From: Flavobacterium zepuense
Lineage (GTDB): Bacteria > Bacteroidota > Bacteroidia > Flavobacteriales > Flavobacteriaceae
DNA length: 64,000 nucleotides
Direction: 5' to 3'
Assembly (NCBI RefSeq): GCF_007097145.1
Contig: NZ_VJVZ01000001.1
Coordinates: 124,001 to 188,000 of the forward strand
This document shows, in pieces, positions 26,553 through 34,097 of this stretch. The notes beneath the pieces were generated by a model. The model did no database searches. It was not told the origin of the DNA and saw nothing but the letters and a program-made list of their open reading frames with translations. Every line of letters starts with the position of its first letter. Position 1 is the stretch's first letter. The position numbers were made by a program, and so were the translations under genes.

Positions 26553-26612
26553 CAAAAGTAAAATGCATTAACTTTACAGACCTTATCTCTTAACCTTGGG
26601 AAACTAGTTTCC
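26553..26612. promoter_or_regulatory. HxlR operator and divergent promoters
   Basis: A perfect 14-base palindrome GGAAACTAGTTTCC lies at 26599-26612. An exact -7 element TACTTTTG on the minus strand (26560 down to 26553) faces the DoxX-like gene. On the plus strand TAACCTTG (26591-26598), one mismatch from consensus, directly precedes the palindrome and would serve the HxlR gene, so a bound regulator would cover its own start site. Confidence 0.55.
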
Positions 26613-26631
26613 TGAATGAAAGTACCTGAAA

Positions 26632-27003
26632 ATGAACCCCAAAAATCAAAAGCCCGAACCATTGGCCTGCGACCCTATGTCGCTTATAGCCATTAAGGAT
26701 ACCCTGCAGCTGCTATCGGGCAAATGGAAGATCCAGATTGCCGGGCTCCTGTTCCGCAGCGGGCGCATGCGCTTTATGGACCTACAAAGGGCAATCGACG
26801 GCATCGGTGTAAAGATGCTTTCCAGGGAGCTCCAGGAACTCGAGGAGAATAAGATCGTAAGCCGTACGGTGATGGATACCAAGCCTGTCACGGTAGAATA
26901 CGAGCTTACCGCACACGGCAGGACCCTTGAAGGTGTCATCGTTGCCATCTCAGACTGGGGCGTTACCCACCGCAACCACCTCTTCAAACAACCTAGCGTT
27001 TAG
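26632..27003 (+). CDS. HxlR-family winged-helix transcriptional regulator
   Basis: 123 residues, the normal length. The signature is present: CDPMSLIAIKDTLQLLSGKWKIQIAGLL at the N-terminus (first Cys at about residue 13), RFMDLQRAIDGIGVKMLSRELQELE and the C-terminal YELTAHGRTLEGVI. Many HxlR regulators sense electrophiles or quinones through this N-terminal Cys. It is divergent from the DoxX-like and NAD(P)-binding genes, which are its expected targets, with a perfect palindrome just upstream. The Crp/Fnr gene at 27007 starts right after its stop, so both regulators are co-transcribed. Confidence 0.92.
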   Translation: MNPKNQKPEPLACDPMSLIAIKDTLQLLSGKWKIQIAGLLFRSGRMRFMDLQRAIDGIGVKMLSRELQELEENKIVSRTVMDTKPVTVEYELTAHGRTLEGVIVAISDWGVTHRNHLFKQPSV

Positions 27004-27006
27004 CCT

Positions 27007-27582
27007 ATGGAGCTATTATTTGCCTATTTTGAAGTAAAGTCCGGTACACTGCTTACCGATATGGAAAAGAAACGTATTGCATCCCGCTTTCTGGCCAAGC
27101 GCCTGCGCAAGCGCCAGTACCTTTTGCAGGAGGGCGATATATGCAAATACTTCAGCTTTATCGTACAGGGCGCCGCACGCACCTATTCGGTAGACGAAAA
27201 GGGCAATGAGCACATCCTGCATTTCGGCACCAGCGGCTGGTGGGTGGGCGACAACGAAAGCTTCACCCTGCATACCCCTACCCGCTACAACATCGACATG
27301 CTGGGAGATACCGAGCTGCTGGTCATTACCGAAAGTGACCTGCAGGAGCTTATCGACACTATCTCGGCCGTATCCAAAACCATTGCCGCGATAAGCAGCC
27401 AGCGCGTGATCTCTGCGGAAAAGCGTATCCATGCCGCAATAAGCCAGACGCCTGAAGAGCGCTTTGCAGCGCTTAATGCAGCCTACCCTGATTTTCTGCA
27501 AAAATTCCCGCTGAACATGATTGCCTCCTACCTTGGCATATCGACAAAGACACTCGGCCGCATCCGCAACAATAGCAAATAG
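27007..27582 (+). CDS. Crp/Fnr-family transcriptional regulator
   Basis: 191 residues. Beta-roll effector domain (LLQEGDICKYFSFIVQGAARTY; HILHFGTSGWWVGD) followed by a dimerisation helix and a C-terminal helix-turn-helix NMIASYLGISTKTLGRIRNN. No Fnr-type iron-sulfur cysteines. It starts three bases after the HxlR gene. It is followed by a pair of palindromic sites and the NTF2-like gene at 27744, so it probably activates that gene; the same double site stands before the SDR remnant at 30941. It resembles the Crp/Fnr genes at 24870, 47303 and 49368 in layout but is clearly a separate paralogue. Confidence 0.9.
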   Translation: MELLFAYFEVKSGTLLTDMEKKRIASRFLAKRLRKRQYLLQEGDICKYFSFIVQGAARTYSVDEKGNEHILHFGTSGWWVGDNESFTLHTPTRYNIDMLGDTELLVITESDLQELIDTISAVSKTIAAISSQRVISAEKRIHAAISQTPEERFAALNAAYPDFLQKFPLNMIASYLGISTKTLGRIRNNSK

Positions 27583-27653
27583 TACTGCTGTTTTCACCTA
27601 CGACCTGCTTTCCTCATAGTCAGCAGTGAAAGCGTTCCCTGCTGCTCCCCTAC

Positions 27654-27720
27654 GGGACAAATGTCCCCTGCCCTTTCAGACAAATGTCTTACCCCAGCCC
27701 AGTATTGCACCCTAACTTTG
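27654..27720 (+). promoter_or_regulatory. Double Crp/Fnr-type operator and promoter of the NTF2-like operon
   Basis: Two palindromes, GGGACAAATGTCCC (27654-27667) and AGACAAATGTCT (27678-27689), share the core GACAAATGTC and are centred 23 bases apart. The second is centred 29.5 bases before the exact -7 element TAACTTTG (27713-27720), the class II activator position. The same layout recurs at 30856-30920. Confidence 0.75.
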
Positions 27721-27743
27721 CTTAAACTTTAATTAAAAGAGAA

Positions 27744-28289
27744 ATGGCAAAAATAATGGTAATCTCAGGGATGGCGGTACTGCTTTCCGCTGCCCTGGCA
27801 CACAACCCAAACCCTAATTTTATTAATCCAAACAATACAGTACGTATGGAAGCACAAACTGAAAATAAGACAGCAGAAAACAACCAGGAATCAGAAGCGG
27901 TAAAAGTAGTGAATGCACTATTTATGGCCTTTAAGGGCGGTGCTACACCAGCGGAGCTTGCGGAATTTTATGCCGAAGATGCCGAAATGGACATCCCGGG
28001 CGATACCCAAACCGTGCCGTGGATCGGCAAGCGCAAGGGAAGGGCACAGATCACCAAGCATTACGAATTGCTGCGCGAATACATCAAGCCTGAAAAGCTT
28101 GATTTCATAGACATGCTGGACAAGGGGAACAGGGTAGTCATCCTGGGGTACCTTGAATCACGCAACAAGAAAAACAACAAGGTGATGAAATCCCAATTCA
28201 GCATCAACATTGTCGTTAAGGATGGCAAGGTGGCCAGCTACCATTTATTGGAAGATTCATATGAGGTGGCGCAAAAGGTAAAGCCTTAA
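27744..28289 (+). CDS. Exported NTF2/SnoaL-like protein
   Basis: 181 residues. The N-terminus (MAKIMVISGMAVLLSAALA) looks like a signal peptide. From about residue 50 it has the NTF2-like cone: SEAVKVVNALFMAFKGG, LAEFYAEDAEMDIPG, GRAQITKHYELLREYI and a beta-rich end with VVKDGKVASYHLLED. NTF2-like proteins include isomerases, cyclases and binding proteins; the ligand is unknown. It is the first gene after the double Crp/Fnr site and is followed after 28 bases by a second NTF2-like lipoprotein gene, so the two are likely partners. Confidence 0.82.
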   Translation: MAKIMVISGMAVLLSAALAHNPNPNFINPNNTVRMEAQTENKTAENNQESEAVKVVNALFMAFKGGATPAELAEFYAEDAEMDIPGDTQTVPWIGKRKGRAQITKHYELLREYIKPEKLDFIDMLDKGNRVVILGYLESRNKKNNKVMKSQFSINIVVKDGKVASYHLLEDSYEVAQKVKP

Positions 28290-28317
28290 TCCTTTTAAGG
28301 AATATTCACCCAATCGT

Positions 28318-28827
28318 ATGCGTATGAAAAATGTGAAAACAATGCTTGCTTCCCTCGCACTTCTATGCCTTGTCTCCTGCACCGATAAAAGCGCAAAGGC
28401 GGTAATTGAAGAGCAAGGCAAGGCAGAGAGCGTACAGCAAGCGGAAACCCTCGATGCCTTTTACAGGCGCTACATTGCGGCGGCCAATGCCCGCGACCTC
28501 GATGCTATAGCTGGAATGGTGAGCGACGATGTGATAATTAACGGGGTAAAGAAGAAAAAAGAAGATTCTGTAGGTGGGTTCCAATACATATTGGACGCGG
28601 TACCTGACTACGAGTGGAAGATAGAAGACCTCTTTACCGACGGTGAGCGCATCGCCTGCCGCCTGACCGATACCGGTACGCCTACAAAAACGTTTTTGGG
28701 AAATGAGCCGACCGGCGCCTCGATATCAATTACCGAATTCGCTTCCTACAGGGTGCGAAACGGCAAATTCATAGAAATGTGGTACCTGATCGATGCGGCC
28801 CAGGTTAAGGAGCAGCTTAAGAAATAA
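28318..28827 (+). CDS. SnoaL/NTF2-like lipoprotein
   Basis: 169 residues. The signal peptide ends in the lipobox LVSC, with Cys20 as the lipidated residue, so it is membrane-anchored. The SnoaL-like ester-cyclase fold begins at about residue 45: LDAFYRRYIAAANARDLDAIAGMVSDDV, FQYILDAVPDYEWKIEDLFTDGERI, CRLTDTGTP and FIEMWYLIDA. The catalytic Asp/His pattern of true polyketide cyclases cannot be judged by eye. It shares an operon with the NTF2-like gene upstream. A lipoprotein of the same type recurs at 47935-48399 beside another Crp/Fnr gene. Confidence 0.82.
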   Translation: MRMKNVKTMLASLALLCLVSCTDKSAKAVIEEQGKAESVQQAETLDAFYRRYIAAANARDLDAIAGMVSDDVIINGVKKKKEDSVGGFQYILDAVPDYEWKIEDLFTDGERIACRLTDTGTPTKTFLGNEPTGASISITEFASYRVRNGKFIEMWYLIDAAQVKEQLKK

Positions 28828-29011
28828 CGTACCGTATACTGCATCCTATCGCAGGGCTTCGCAGCCGAATAGGGATAGTAACCGTAAATCCGGCCGGCGG
28901 TAAGGCACGCTTTACCTACCGTTCATCCTCAATTTGGCTACAAAATACTGTAATCCTACTACATCTTACCCTATCAGGCTGCGGAACTTTGCATAACAAA
29001 ACAATATAATT

Positions 29012-29770
29012 ATGCAATCAGAACAAAAGAAAGTGGCATTGGTAACCGGTGCCAATACCGGTGTGGGATTCCAGATCGCCAAGGCACTGGCCGAGAACAA
29101 CTATATCGTGTACCTCGGCGCGCGAAATATTGAAAAAGGAAGGAATGCGGCAGCGCAGCTGGGTGAAAATGCGATACCGGTACAACTGGACGTCACCCTT
29201 CGCAGTACCATTGATGCCGCGGCTGCGGAAATCCAGCAGCGATTTGGCAAGCTTGACCTTTTGGTGAACAACGCAGGAATCTCCAATGCCGGAACCCAAA
29301 AGGGTACGATGGAGGAAATGCTTGCGGCCCAAAAGCCAAGTGTTGTCAATGTTGATGAGATGCGCGCGGTTTGGGAAACCAACGTGTTTGGGGTTGTGTC
29401 GGTTACACAGGCAGTACTGCTCTTGCTCAGGCATGCGGCCGCACCCCGTATCGTTAATGTTTCCAGCGGCCTTGGCTCAATGACGCTCAACATGAATCCG
29501 GATAACCCGTACAGGAAGCATTATGATGTGGTATACGGGGCATCGAAGGCGGCCATGAATGCCGTTAATGTGGCCCTGGCAATAGAATTGGAAGACACCA
29601 ACATCACCGTTAATGCAGTAAGCCCAGGATTTACGGCCACAGCGCTGAACAATTTCCAGGGAACCGACTCGGTGGAAGAAGGCTCTAAGGAACCGGTACG
29701 GGTAGCCCTTGATGAAAGCGGCGTTACCGGACAGTTTACCGGCCCTAACCAGGAAAAATATCCGTGGTAA
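29012..29770 (+). CDS. Short-chain dehydrogenase/reductase
   Basis: 252 residues, normal for classical SDRs. Cofactor loop TGANTGVG (about residues 13-20), NNAG structural motif, catalytic Ser in VSSGLG and Tyr/Lys in YGASKAAM, and the SPGFTAT loop. It reduces or oxidises an unknown carbonyl or alcohol with NAD(P). It has its own promoter region of 184 bases (a -7-like GAACTTTG lies at 28984-28991) and a strong terminator after it. The AraC-type gene downstream at 29837 is a likely dedicated regulator. Confidence 0.92.
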   Translation: MQSEQKKVALVTGANTGVGFQIAKALAENNYIVYLGARNIEKGRNAAAQLGENAIPVQLDVTLRSTIDAAAAEIQQRFGKLDLLVNNAGISNAGTQKGTMEEMLAAQKPSVVNVDEMRAVWETNVFGVVSVTQAVLLLLRHAAAPRIVNVSSGLGSMTLNMNPDNPYRKHYDVVYGASKAAMNAVNVALAIELEDTNITVNAVSPGFTATALNNFQGTDSVEEGSKEPVRVALDESGVTGQFTGPNQEKYPW

Positions 29771-29784
29771 TATGTAACAATCTA

Positions 29785-29819
29785 AAACCGGTGGCCAGTA
29801 CAGGCCATCGGTTTTTTTT
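29785..29819 (+). terminator. Rho-independent terminator of the SDR gene
   Basis: A 12-bp stem, AAACCGGTGGCC with GGCCATCGGTTT (one G-U pair), a six-base loop and eight T directly after. It lies 15 bases after the SDR stop. Confidence 0.85.
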
Positions 29820-29836
29820 ATTCCTATCTTTCATCC

Positions 29837-30754
29837 ATGAAAAAAGAAGAAAACCTTATCCGTTACCGTTCCATCCCTGAAATACACGAGGCCTTTGGCA
29901 TGCCCAAGCCGAAGCATCCCCTGGTAAGCCTCACCCACTTTGACAAGGATAAGCCCATAAACCCTGACCGGCTGCCGGGCTATGATGTTTTGGACTTTTA
30001 TAAGATCACCTTTATTTCAGACAGTTCCGGCCGGCTAAAGTACGGGCAGGACTATTATGACTTTAACGATGGCGGCATGCTGTTCCTGGCACCCAACCAA
30101 TTGGTGGGCGCTACCGATAGCAGCGGCGATGCCGACTGCTACATCCTCTTGCTCCATCCGGATTTTCTGCACGGCTATCCGTTAGCAAAAAAGATAAAGG
30201 AATATCGTTACTTCTCCTACGCCGTAAATGAGGCGCTCCATTTATCGGACGATGAAAAGCAGACCATACTGTCAGTCTACGCGATACTGGAAAAGGAACT
30301 GAACGGCCGCATTGACGAATTTAGCCAGGAAGTCATCATTGCACAGCTGGAGTTGCTGCTCAGCTATGTCAACCGGTTCTACCGTCGCCAATTCATTACG
30401 CGAAAGACCATTAACAGAGGCCTTTTGGAACGGACCGAAGCGATACTGGACGAGTATTTCAACTCAGGGATGACGCACGACCTTGGCATTCCCACGGTAC
30501 AGTTCCTCTCAGGACAGCTCAACCTGTCCGCAGGCTACTTAAGTGACATGCTCCGCTCGCTCATTGGCAAGAGCACCAAGCAGTATATTCACGATAAGCT
30601 TATTGAAAAGGCCAAGGAAAAGCTCTCTGCCACACCGCTTTCTGTGTCCGAAATCGCCTACCAGCTGGGATTCGAGCACAGCCAGAGCTTTTCCAAGCTC
30701 TTCAAGAGCAAGACCAATCTTTCGCCATTAGAGTTCAGAAGCTCATTCAATTAA
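29837..30754 (+). CDS. AraC-family transcriptional regulator
   Basis: 305 residues. The N-terminal about 170 residues resemble the AraC cupin sensor (FYKITFISDSSGRLKYG, GGMLFLAPNQLVG). The C-terminal 100 residues are the DNA-binding domain: LNLSAGYLSDMLRSLIGKS, then VSEIAYQLGFEHSQSFSKLFKSKT. This type often controls an adjacent SDR gene, which fits the SDR at 29012 just upstream. It is the last intact gene before the right edge of the island. Confidence 0.92.
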   Translation: MKKEENLIRYRSIPEIHEAFGMPKPKHPLVSLTHFDKDKPINPDRLPGYDVLDFYKITFISDSSGRLKYGQDYYDFNDGGMLFLAPNQLVGATDSSGDADCYILLLHPDFLHGYPLAKKIKEYRYFSYAVNEALHLSDDEKQTILSVYAILEKELNGRIDEFSQEVIIAQLELLLSYVNRFYRRQFITRKTINRGLLERTEAILDEYFNSGMTHDLGIPTVQFLSGQLNLSAGYLSDMLRSLIGKSTKQYIHDKLIEKAKEKLSATPLSVSEIAYQLGFEHSQSFSKLFKSKTNLSPLEFRSSFN

Positions 30755-30855
30755 AAGTAGTTGCTTTAGCCGACCAAAGTTACCGCTCTGTACGTAGTTG
30801 TAGCTGCTTGTTGCCGTTTCGAAGTTTACAGAATGTCCATAAGTTAAAATTATGC

Positions 30856-30920
30856 GACAAATGTCCCCAAAATTTCGTGCCGAATGTCCTTTAATTGTTG
30901 CGGAAAGAAGGTCAATTTTG
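30856..30920 (+). promoter_or_regulatory. Double Crp/Fnr-type operator and promoter of the SDR remnant
   Basis: GACAAATGTC at 30856-30865 and GCCGAATGTC at 30879-30888 (8 of 10 bases of the same core) are 23 bases apart, and CAATTTTG (30913-30920) stands in the -7 position. All three elements fall exactly 3,200 bases from their counterparts at 27656, 27679 and 27713. The promoter survives although its gene is broken. Confidence 0.7.
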
Positions 30921-30940
30921 CCGCTATAAATTTTATTAAT

Positions 30941-31137
30941 ATGAAACTTAAAGATAAAGTAACTGTAGTTACCGGCGGTAACAGCGGTATAGGATTTAGG
31001 ATTACTAAGGCATTAAAAAACGAAGGCGCCGTTGGGGCGATCTCAGGAAGAAATCAGCAAACGCTTGATAAATCTGCAAATGAGTTGGCTCAGGATTTAT
31101 AGGCGTGAAGGGCAACGTTACCAGTATGGACGATGGA
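30941..31137 (+). pseudogene. 5' fragment of a short-chain dehydrogenase gene
   Basis: From the ATG at 30941 the frame gives VTVVTGGNSGIGFRITKALK, a normal SDR start, then stops at 31100-31102 after 53 codons. The next bases, in another frame, read GVKGNVTSMDD, the expected SDR continuation, so one base is missing near 31100. Similarity ends at about 31137, where an unrelated fragment begins. Only about a quarter of the gene is left. Confidence 0.82.
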
Positions 31138-31408
31138 TAAATTATAATAGAATCTAATACTGTACTTTGGCCTATTGCCTCAAGAGTTTCCACATTTAAT
31201 TGTTCTGATATTAAAAAATCCTCAGTTGTCTCACTTAATTTTACGCCAACAGTATAGATACCCAAAGCCGTAGCTGTATAGTTTTGTCCAGTAGCTCCTA
31301 CAATAGCATTTCCATTAAGATACCACTGATATCCAAAGCCCTGGGTAGTGTTTAAAATTGCTCCTGACTGGCTAATAAGAGAGTTAATAGATAGTGGCCT
31401 TAAGTGAA
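31130..31408 (-). pseudogene. Fragment of a secreted multidomain protein (Ig/PKD-like, type IX secretion style)
   Basis: The middle of an open minus-strand frame reads GYQWYLNGNAIVGATGQNY and ALGIYTVGVKL, the repeat style of Ig/PKD-like domains in large secreted flavobacterial proteins, and then SIIIYPSS, like the start of a C-terminal sorting domain (the usual VYPNP). The sequence on both sides belongs to other gene remnants, so this is a displaced piece of about 90 codons without start or end. Confidence 0.6.
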
Positions 31409-31417
31409 TAATCCTGC

Positions 31418-31771
31418 GTTTCCCATTGGTGTATGGCGACAGAGACGGGCATCTTGAGATGCTGCCGAAACACGTGGCTGCCGCTAAATGGCACCCGGCT
31501 ATGAAAATCAATACCATTCACCATCAGGATATTGAAACCGCCATGGAATTGGCCCTTCAGGGAGCAATAGATAACCGTAATTGCAACATAACTGATGATG
31601 CCGCCCTATCAATAATGAATTGCTCCAAGTTACCGGAAACGCTATGGAATCGTCATCTGAACCATTACCGAATCCTTGGTACCTTCACTCTGACAGCGCA
31701 CTGGTGCGCACCTTGGGATTTCAACCTAAATCAGAACAGTGCGTCAGACCAAGGATGCAGATATGCTTTAG
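31418..31771 (+). pseudogene. 3' fragment of an NAD-dependent epimerase/dehydratase gene
   Basis: The plus strand reads PLVYGDRDGHLEMLPKHVAA and INTIHHQDIETAMELAL, typical of the C-terminal half of extended SDR epimerases. Near 31614 one base is missing, and the next frame continues ELLQVTGNAMESS and HSDSALVRTLGFQPK. Near 31730 another base is missing, and the third frame gives TVRQTKDADML and a TAG at 31769-31771, the natural end. The N-terminal half, with the cofactor site, is absent. Confidence 0.78.
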
Positions 31772-32034
31772 CGATAAACTACTTTCAATAAGATTTTTTT
31801 ATCCAAGTAAGAGTCAGTCTTGTGAGCCAATGTTGCAATCGATATTTATCTTGTAGCTAACGTATTAAGGGGAAAAAAGTTAATAATTGTAGTAAGTGAC
31901 AAAAGGTTAATAAATTAAGAATAGGAATTGTTGTTTTGTAAAATTATAAAGTTACTCGTCCAATCTTTAAGGGCTTGTTAAGATGTGGCAAGCTTGTGTT
32001 AAACTATTCACTAACAAAATTTACTTGAATTATC

Positions 32035-33774
32035 CTACTTTACATCTACCATTGGGACTTCATTTCCTGTAATTATCGATCGTATGATATGCATAGAGGC
32101 CTCCTCGCCAAAATCAAGCCCTGAATAATCGGGATTAAAGCCTCCAATATACGGTACAGCCATGATGTAAATACGCTTGTTGGCCTTTCCGTTTGTGTCT
32201 ATCACCTCAAAATTATCATTGATCGTAATGCCGGGGACTTCTAAATAATACCCTTCCTTATTTTGCTTTACTTTTTTATTGCCCGATGCCTGTGCTTTAC
32301 TGCCCTCATTACCCGATTGAAACTTAAGTATTGCCTTGCTAATGGTTCCATTATCCAGCATGCTCTTAAAGGGGAACTCTTCAAACAATAAATGTGGCTG
32401 GCCTACGCAGTCTACAAAAGTTTTATAACGGTTAGAGAGTTCGTCACCTGTATCATCAGTATAATGATAGGTTATACCGCCAGTATCGTTAATTTCAACA
32501 TCGCTGTCCTGTCCTACCAGTACGATATCAAGCCGGCCTGCGTCATGAAGTGCAAGCAGCTCTTTACAGGATGTTTGCGGCACAAAGGCAATTACTATCG
32601 ATATTAAAGGCATCAGCACCTTTTGCAGCCTCAGCATATCTTCGGCTGAGAAATATTTAGCCGGATAGTTCATGGCAAAACTTAGCACGGCCAGCGATTC
32701 CTTCCAATAGACCGACTCATGCTTTTTAATCGATCTATCGGCTTCTGCATATTCTAACCGTAGCAGGTCAAATGGCGATGCATTTTCGCGATAGTGCATC
32801 ATATCCTCCACAAAATGTTCAATGCTTACGTCTTTAATGCGGGCATAGAACTCAGGATCTTTATATTTAAAGAGGTCTTTAAAATCTTTCTCAAAAATAA
32901 AATCGAGCGACAGGAATCCCCCGTTAGCGCTTTTGTGCTGTTCTATGGCTTCAGGTGTTAGTAACGAACTGTTTTGAAGGTGAGAGTCTTCCAAGTGAAA
33001 GCGCACTGCAGGCAACAACCCATTGCGGGAGTGCATAACCATTTTAAAGTTTTCGCTACCGGGTGCAGGCTCAAAATGTAGAATGCCGTTTGCATCTTCT
33101 TTAAAAGAGCCATTTTTACGGGCAAGCGTGCGGATGGCATCAATAGCGGTTAAAGATGAACCTTTAATTGCAACGGGGTGGTTAAGCTTCAATTCTAATT
33201 TAGCGGGTGGATATGGGCTGTCAAAATATCCCTCAACTTTGCCTTCATGTTTTTTGGGCCAATTATGGCCCGTGCAAATAATGGCAAGATCAAACTCCTC
33301 GATCGCTGAGCCTTCAAATTCTACCAGCACTTTATTAAGGTCAGGCTTATCGATAACATCAGTAACTTGAATACCAAGATGCATTACTGTACTAATCCCG
33401 GCTTCTCTGGCCATATACTTTAGTAAATCAAACTGCGCCTCCAAATATTTGCCAAACAACAGCCGGGGCAGCACCTTGTAATCGTTAAAGTTTAATGGGG
33501 TTATATCGTAGGGCTTCAGTATCTCTTTATCAACCGAGCAAATCCATTCGTGTATAGAGGTTACAATAGTGGGTATCTCGTTACCCGATACATTAGTTAT
33601 ATGCTCCTTGTTTGCACCCTCAGCGCTATAAGGCATACCGGCACCCAATTGCTGTTTGCGTTCAAATATTTCTATTTCAATATCGGTACGGCCACTTTTT
33701 ACCAGCCGTTTATACATAAACAACCCGCTGGGGCCACCGCCCAGTATTGCAATGCGTTTTTTAGTGTCTTCCAT
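32035..33774 (-). CDS. FAD/NAD(P)-binding oxidoreductase-like protein
   Basis: 579 residues, no signal peptide. The FAD site is IAILGGGPSGLFMYKRLV (about residues 8-25), followed by FERKQQLGAGMPYS and the ITNVSGNEIP segment seen in proteins annotated as FAD-NAD(P)-binding (YdhS/HypA-like). A second site is near LAIICTGHNWP, and the C-terminus has YIMAVPYIGGFNPDYSGLDFGEEA. The reaction is not known for this family. About 600 bases covering its promoter and first about 145 codons are repeated, in decayed form, at 15155-15755. Its upstream region ends exactly at a remnant of msrA. Confidence 0.82.
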   Translation of the reverse strand: MEDTKKRIAILGGGPSGLFMYKRLVKSGRTDIEIEIFERKQQLGAGMPYSAEGANKEHITNVSGNEIPTIVTSIHEWICSVDKEILKPYDITPLNFNDYKVLPRLLFGKYLEAQFDLLKYMAREAGISTVMHLGIQVTDVIDKPDLNKVLVEFEGSAIEEFDLAIICTGHNWPKKHEGKVEGYFDSPYPPAKLELKLNHPVAIKGSSLTAIDAIRTLARKNGSFKEDANGILHFEPAPGSENFKMVMHSRNGLLPAVRFHLEDSHLQNSSLLTPEAIEQHKSANGGFLSLDFIFEKDFKDLFKYKDPEFYARIKDVSIEHFVEDMMHYRENASPFDLLRLEYAEADRSIKKHESVYWKESLAVLSFAMNYPAKYFSAEDMLRLQKVLMPLISIVIAFVPQTSCKELLALHDAGRLDIVLVGQDSDVEINDTGGITYHYTDDTGDELSNRYKTFVDCVGQPHLLFEEFPFKSMLDNGTISKAILKFQSGNEGSKAQASGNKKVKQNKEGYYLEVPGITINDNFEVIDTNGKANKRIYIMAVPYIGGFNPDYSGLDFGEEASMHIIRSIITGNEVPMVDVK

Positions 33775-33923
33775 TATAGTACAGTAATTAATAACTGTGC
33801 AGTACTAAGTTAAAACGAGTATTATAAATTATTCAGTAATAAATCTTAAATAAATAGCTTTTGCTTAATTTTAAAACTTTTACGTAAAATGTTACATTAA
33901 TTTTATGAATATTTATAATATCT

Positions 33924-34038
33924 GTTGCCCGCCTATATATCCTACCTCGGTATCTTTTAACACCGGGCTGCACCCCGAACAAATCTTCCATCCCCAAAAA
34001 CATCCTCCTGCTATATATGCTTTTTTTAAATTTCCCAT
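33924..34038 (-). pseudogene. msrA: Remnant of the 5' end of methionine sulfoxide reductase A gene
   Basis: From the ATG at 34036-34038 the minus strand reads KKAYIAGGCFWG, the catalytic-Cys motif of MsrA. After a one-base loss another frame gives MEDLFGVQPGV, and a further small shift gives KDTEVGYIGGQ, the expected MsrA continuation. Similarity ends at about 33924, where the upstream region of the FAD-binding gene begins. The rest of msrA is absent from the window. The remnant occupies the gap of 323 bases between two minus-strand genes; the remainder of that gap is promoter sequence of the FAD-binding gene. Confidence 0.75.
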
Positions 34039-34097
34039 TGTCTTATATTGTTCAATTGCTCAGAATTAACCTAATTGTAAGTTTTTACCAATTTAAT

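Larger units (their letters stand above)
19503..30770. other. G+C-rich accessory island, about 11.3 kb
   Basis: From about 19503 to about 30770 codons end much more often in G or C and the DNA is visibly richer in G+C than both flanks. The left edge cuts a photolyase-related gene and an unknown gene. The right edge is followed by fragments of an SDR gene, a secreted-protein gene and an epimerase gene. Content: TonB-dependent receptor, outer-membrane and exported proteins, four regulator families, NTF2-like proteins and an SDR. I found no integrase, transposase or clear att repeats at the edges. Confidence 0.65.

Noticed and set aside
28828..29011. Double Crp/Fnr site before the SDR at 29012
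   Set aside because: No GACAAATGTC-like core occurs at the required distances; only a weak TACA...TGTA repeat is present at 28939-28952.
31005..31517. 170-codon minus-strand frame taken as one gene
   Set aside because: Its two ends are antisense to SDR and epimerase fragments; only the central about 90 codons look like protein.
33550..33813. 87-codon plus-strand frame, with a similar one at 15333-15641
   Set aside because: Both are antisense to the FAD-site region of the duplicated gene, which explains why they resemble each other.
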